From positions 4,048,001 through 4,112,000 of the forward strand of contig OX439038.1 of the NCBI GenBank assembly GCA_949317995.1: 64,000 nucleotides of DNA. The letters are read 5' to 3'. The notes beneath the pieces are model-generated. The model worked only from the letters and a program-made list of their open reading frames with translations, was not told where the DNA came from and ran no database searches. Of this stretch, positions 63,061 through 64,000 are shown one piece after another. The first letter of the stretch is position 1, and each line of letters opens with the position of its first letter. The stretch is from Acholoe squamosa. Its lineage: Eukaryota > Annelida > Polychaeta > Phyllodocida > Polynoidae. The translations under genes were made by a program, and so were the position numbers.

Positions 63061-64000
63061 ATTTTCATGAATTTCAAGACCAATATCATTCTTGTCAATT
63101 CAATGACTTCTCAAATGATATACCCTATTAGGTTCTGCCTACAATCTGTTTGATGATGGCTTTCTCATTGCCGTTGTAAATCACGGCCTGTCACTAACGG
63201 TCACATTCCTTAATAGGAGCAGGCAGACCTGCTCTATAGCTGGCATTTACCAGCACTAAGTATCTCTGTTAGGTGCCCTAGCTACTGGGCGAATCCTAAT
63301 GACCTCGGTAGCAGGGAATCAATTTGGTAACATGTTCGCCGTGATCAGTCTCATCGAGCTATGATTCTTTATTGATTATTTCTTTCTCATTTTCATTCAT
63401 ATTTTAAAATATATCAGTCATGTAAATTTAAAAAAGGAAAAAGCTTTTAAGAGTAACCAAAGAAATATCTAAGATTTACCAGTTTTGCATGGTCTGTCCC
63501 TGTTAGTTTACCTACTGTGAACGTCCTTATTACCTCGACAGCAGGGTGTCCATTTGGTAACAAAGGCACCAACCGCAGACACTCACACTTCTTTCGATAA
63601 GGGAGTTTGAGCATTTTTGGGCATCATTTGCATCGTTAGAAAAGTTTGAACCTTACTTATTTTTGCCATCCTTAATGGCCCATTAGGCTACCAGAACACC
63701 GCTTTTACCCATTTTGCTGTCATTGGCCCTGTCAGAAACCATTTGGTAACATGGGGACACATCGACTGGGGCTCACACCTTCCTCGATTAGGAAACCTGG
63801 GCAGTGGTGAGACACTTTCAGGGACCTCTTAAGATGGCAATGATGAAAGTGATTCTTGTTGTTTTCTTTTTTTTTCTTTTTCTATTTTTTTTAAGGTGGG
63901 GGGGATCCATTGGCATCATCTCAATATTCCATTTTACTACTTGACATACAAAGATCTCCTTTCTCTTTGCAATTTTCCCTTATGTTGCTACTCTGACATT
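63061..64000. other. no gene; short dispersed repeats
   Basis: AGCAGGG....CATTTGGTAACA words recur near 63315, 63540 and 63740, the last with GAGACACTTTCAGGGACCTCT as at 60890. Nothing coding recognised. Confidence 0.4.

Overview
This is AT-rich eukaryotic DNA, most likely from a marine invertebrate animal. The evidence is a decayed C2H2 zinc-finger array, tRNA-like genes and SINEs, and two tyrosine-recombinase retrotransposons, one DIRS1-like and one Ngaro-like. The species cannot be fixed from the sequence. I find no intact host protein-coding gene. Nearly everything recognisable is mobile or repetitive, and most open frames are chance frames or translations of repeats.

Layout. 0-9.4 kb: four copies of a dispersed repeat, several long hairpins, TTAA-ended MITEs and an imperfect palindrome of about 850 bp. 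9.4-23.9 kb: two copies of a 178-bp SINE with clear target-site duplications, a 19-bp and a 37-bp tandem repeat, a CAGTCATAA-rich element and a tRNA-bearing unit. 24.0-29.0 kb: a minisatellite of about 140 copies of a 36-bp unit, lying inside a MITE-like sequence; the unit looks like the expanded hairpin of that MITE. A related, unexpanded locus lies at 30.8-31.1 kb. 30-43 kb: MITEs, a tandem pair of tRNA-Ala(UGC)-like genes and sparse unannotated DNA. 43-47.4 kb: a zinc-finger pseudogene between two inverted tRNA-derived SINEs, then a decayed DIRS1-like element whose reverse transcriptase has lost the YxDD region.

49.5-55.6 kb is a nested insertion: TA tract, a 1.3-kb terminal-inverted-repeat element carrying seven copies of a 19-bp motif, a second TA tract, a 4.6-kb Ngaro-like element with A1-ORFs-B1-A2-B2 split direct repeats, and a third TA tract. 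The host repeat is split at 49535/55588, and an empty relative is visible near 61.0-61.1 kb. 55.6-63 kb consists of diverged copies of one 1.5-2.5 kb unit, loaded with further MITEs and a hairpin element carrying a promoter-like GC-rich module.

The Ngaro element keeps RT and RNase H motifs but has in-frame stops and a damaged recombinase; the DIRS1-like element is more damaged. Neither should move by itself. All homology calls come from reading motifs, without database searches.
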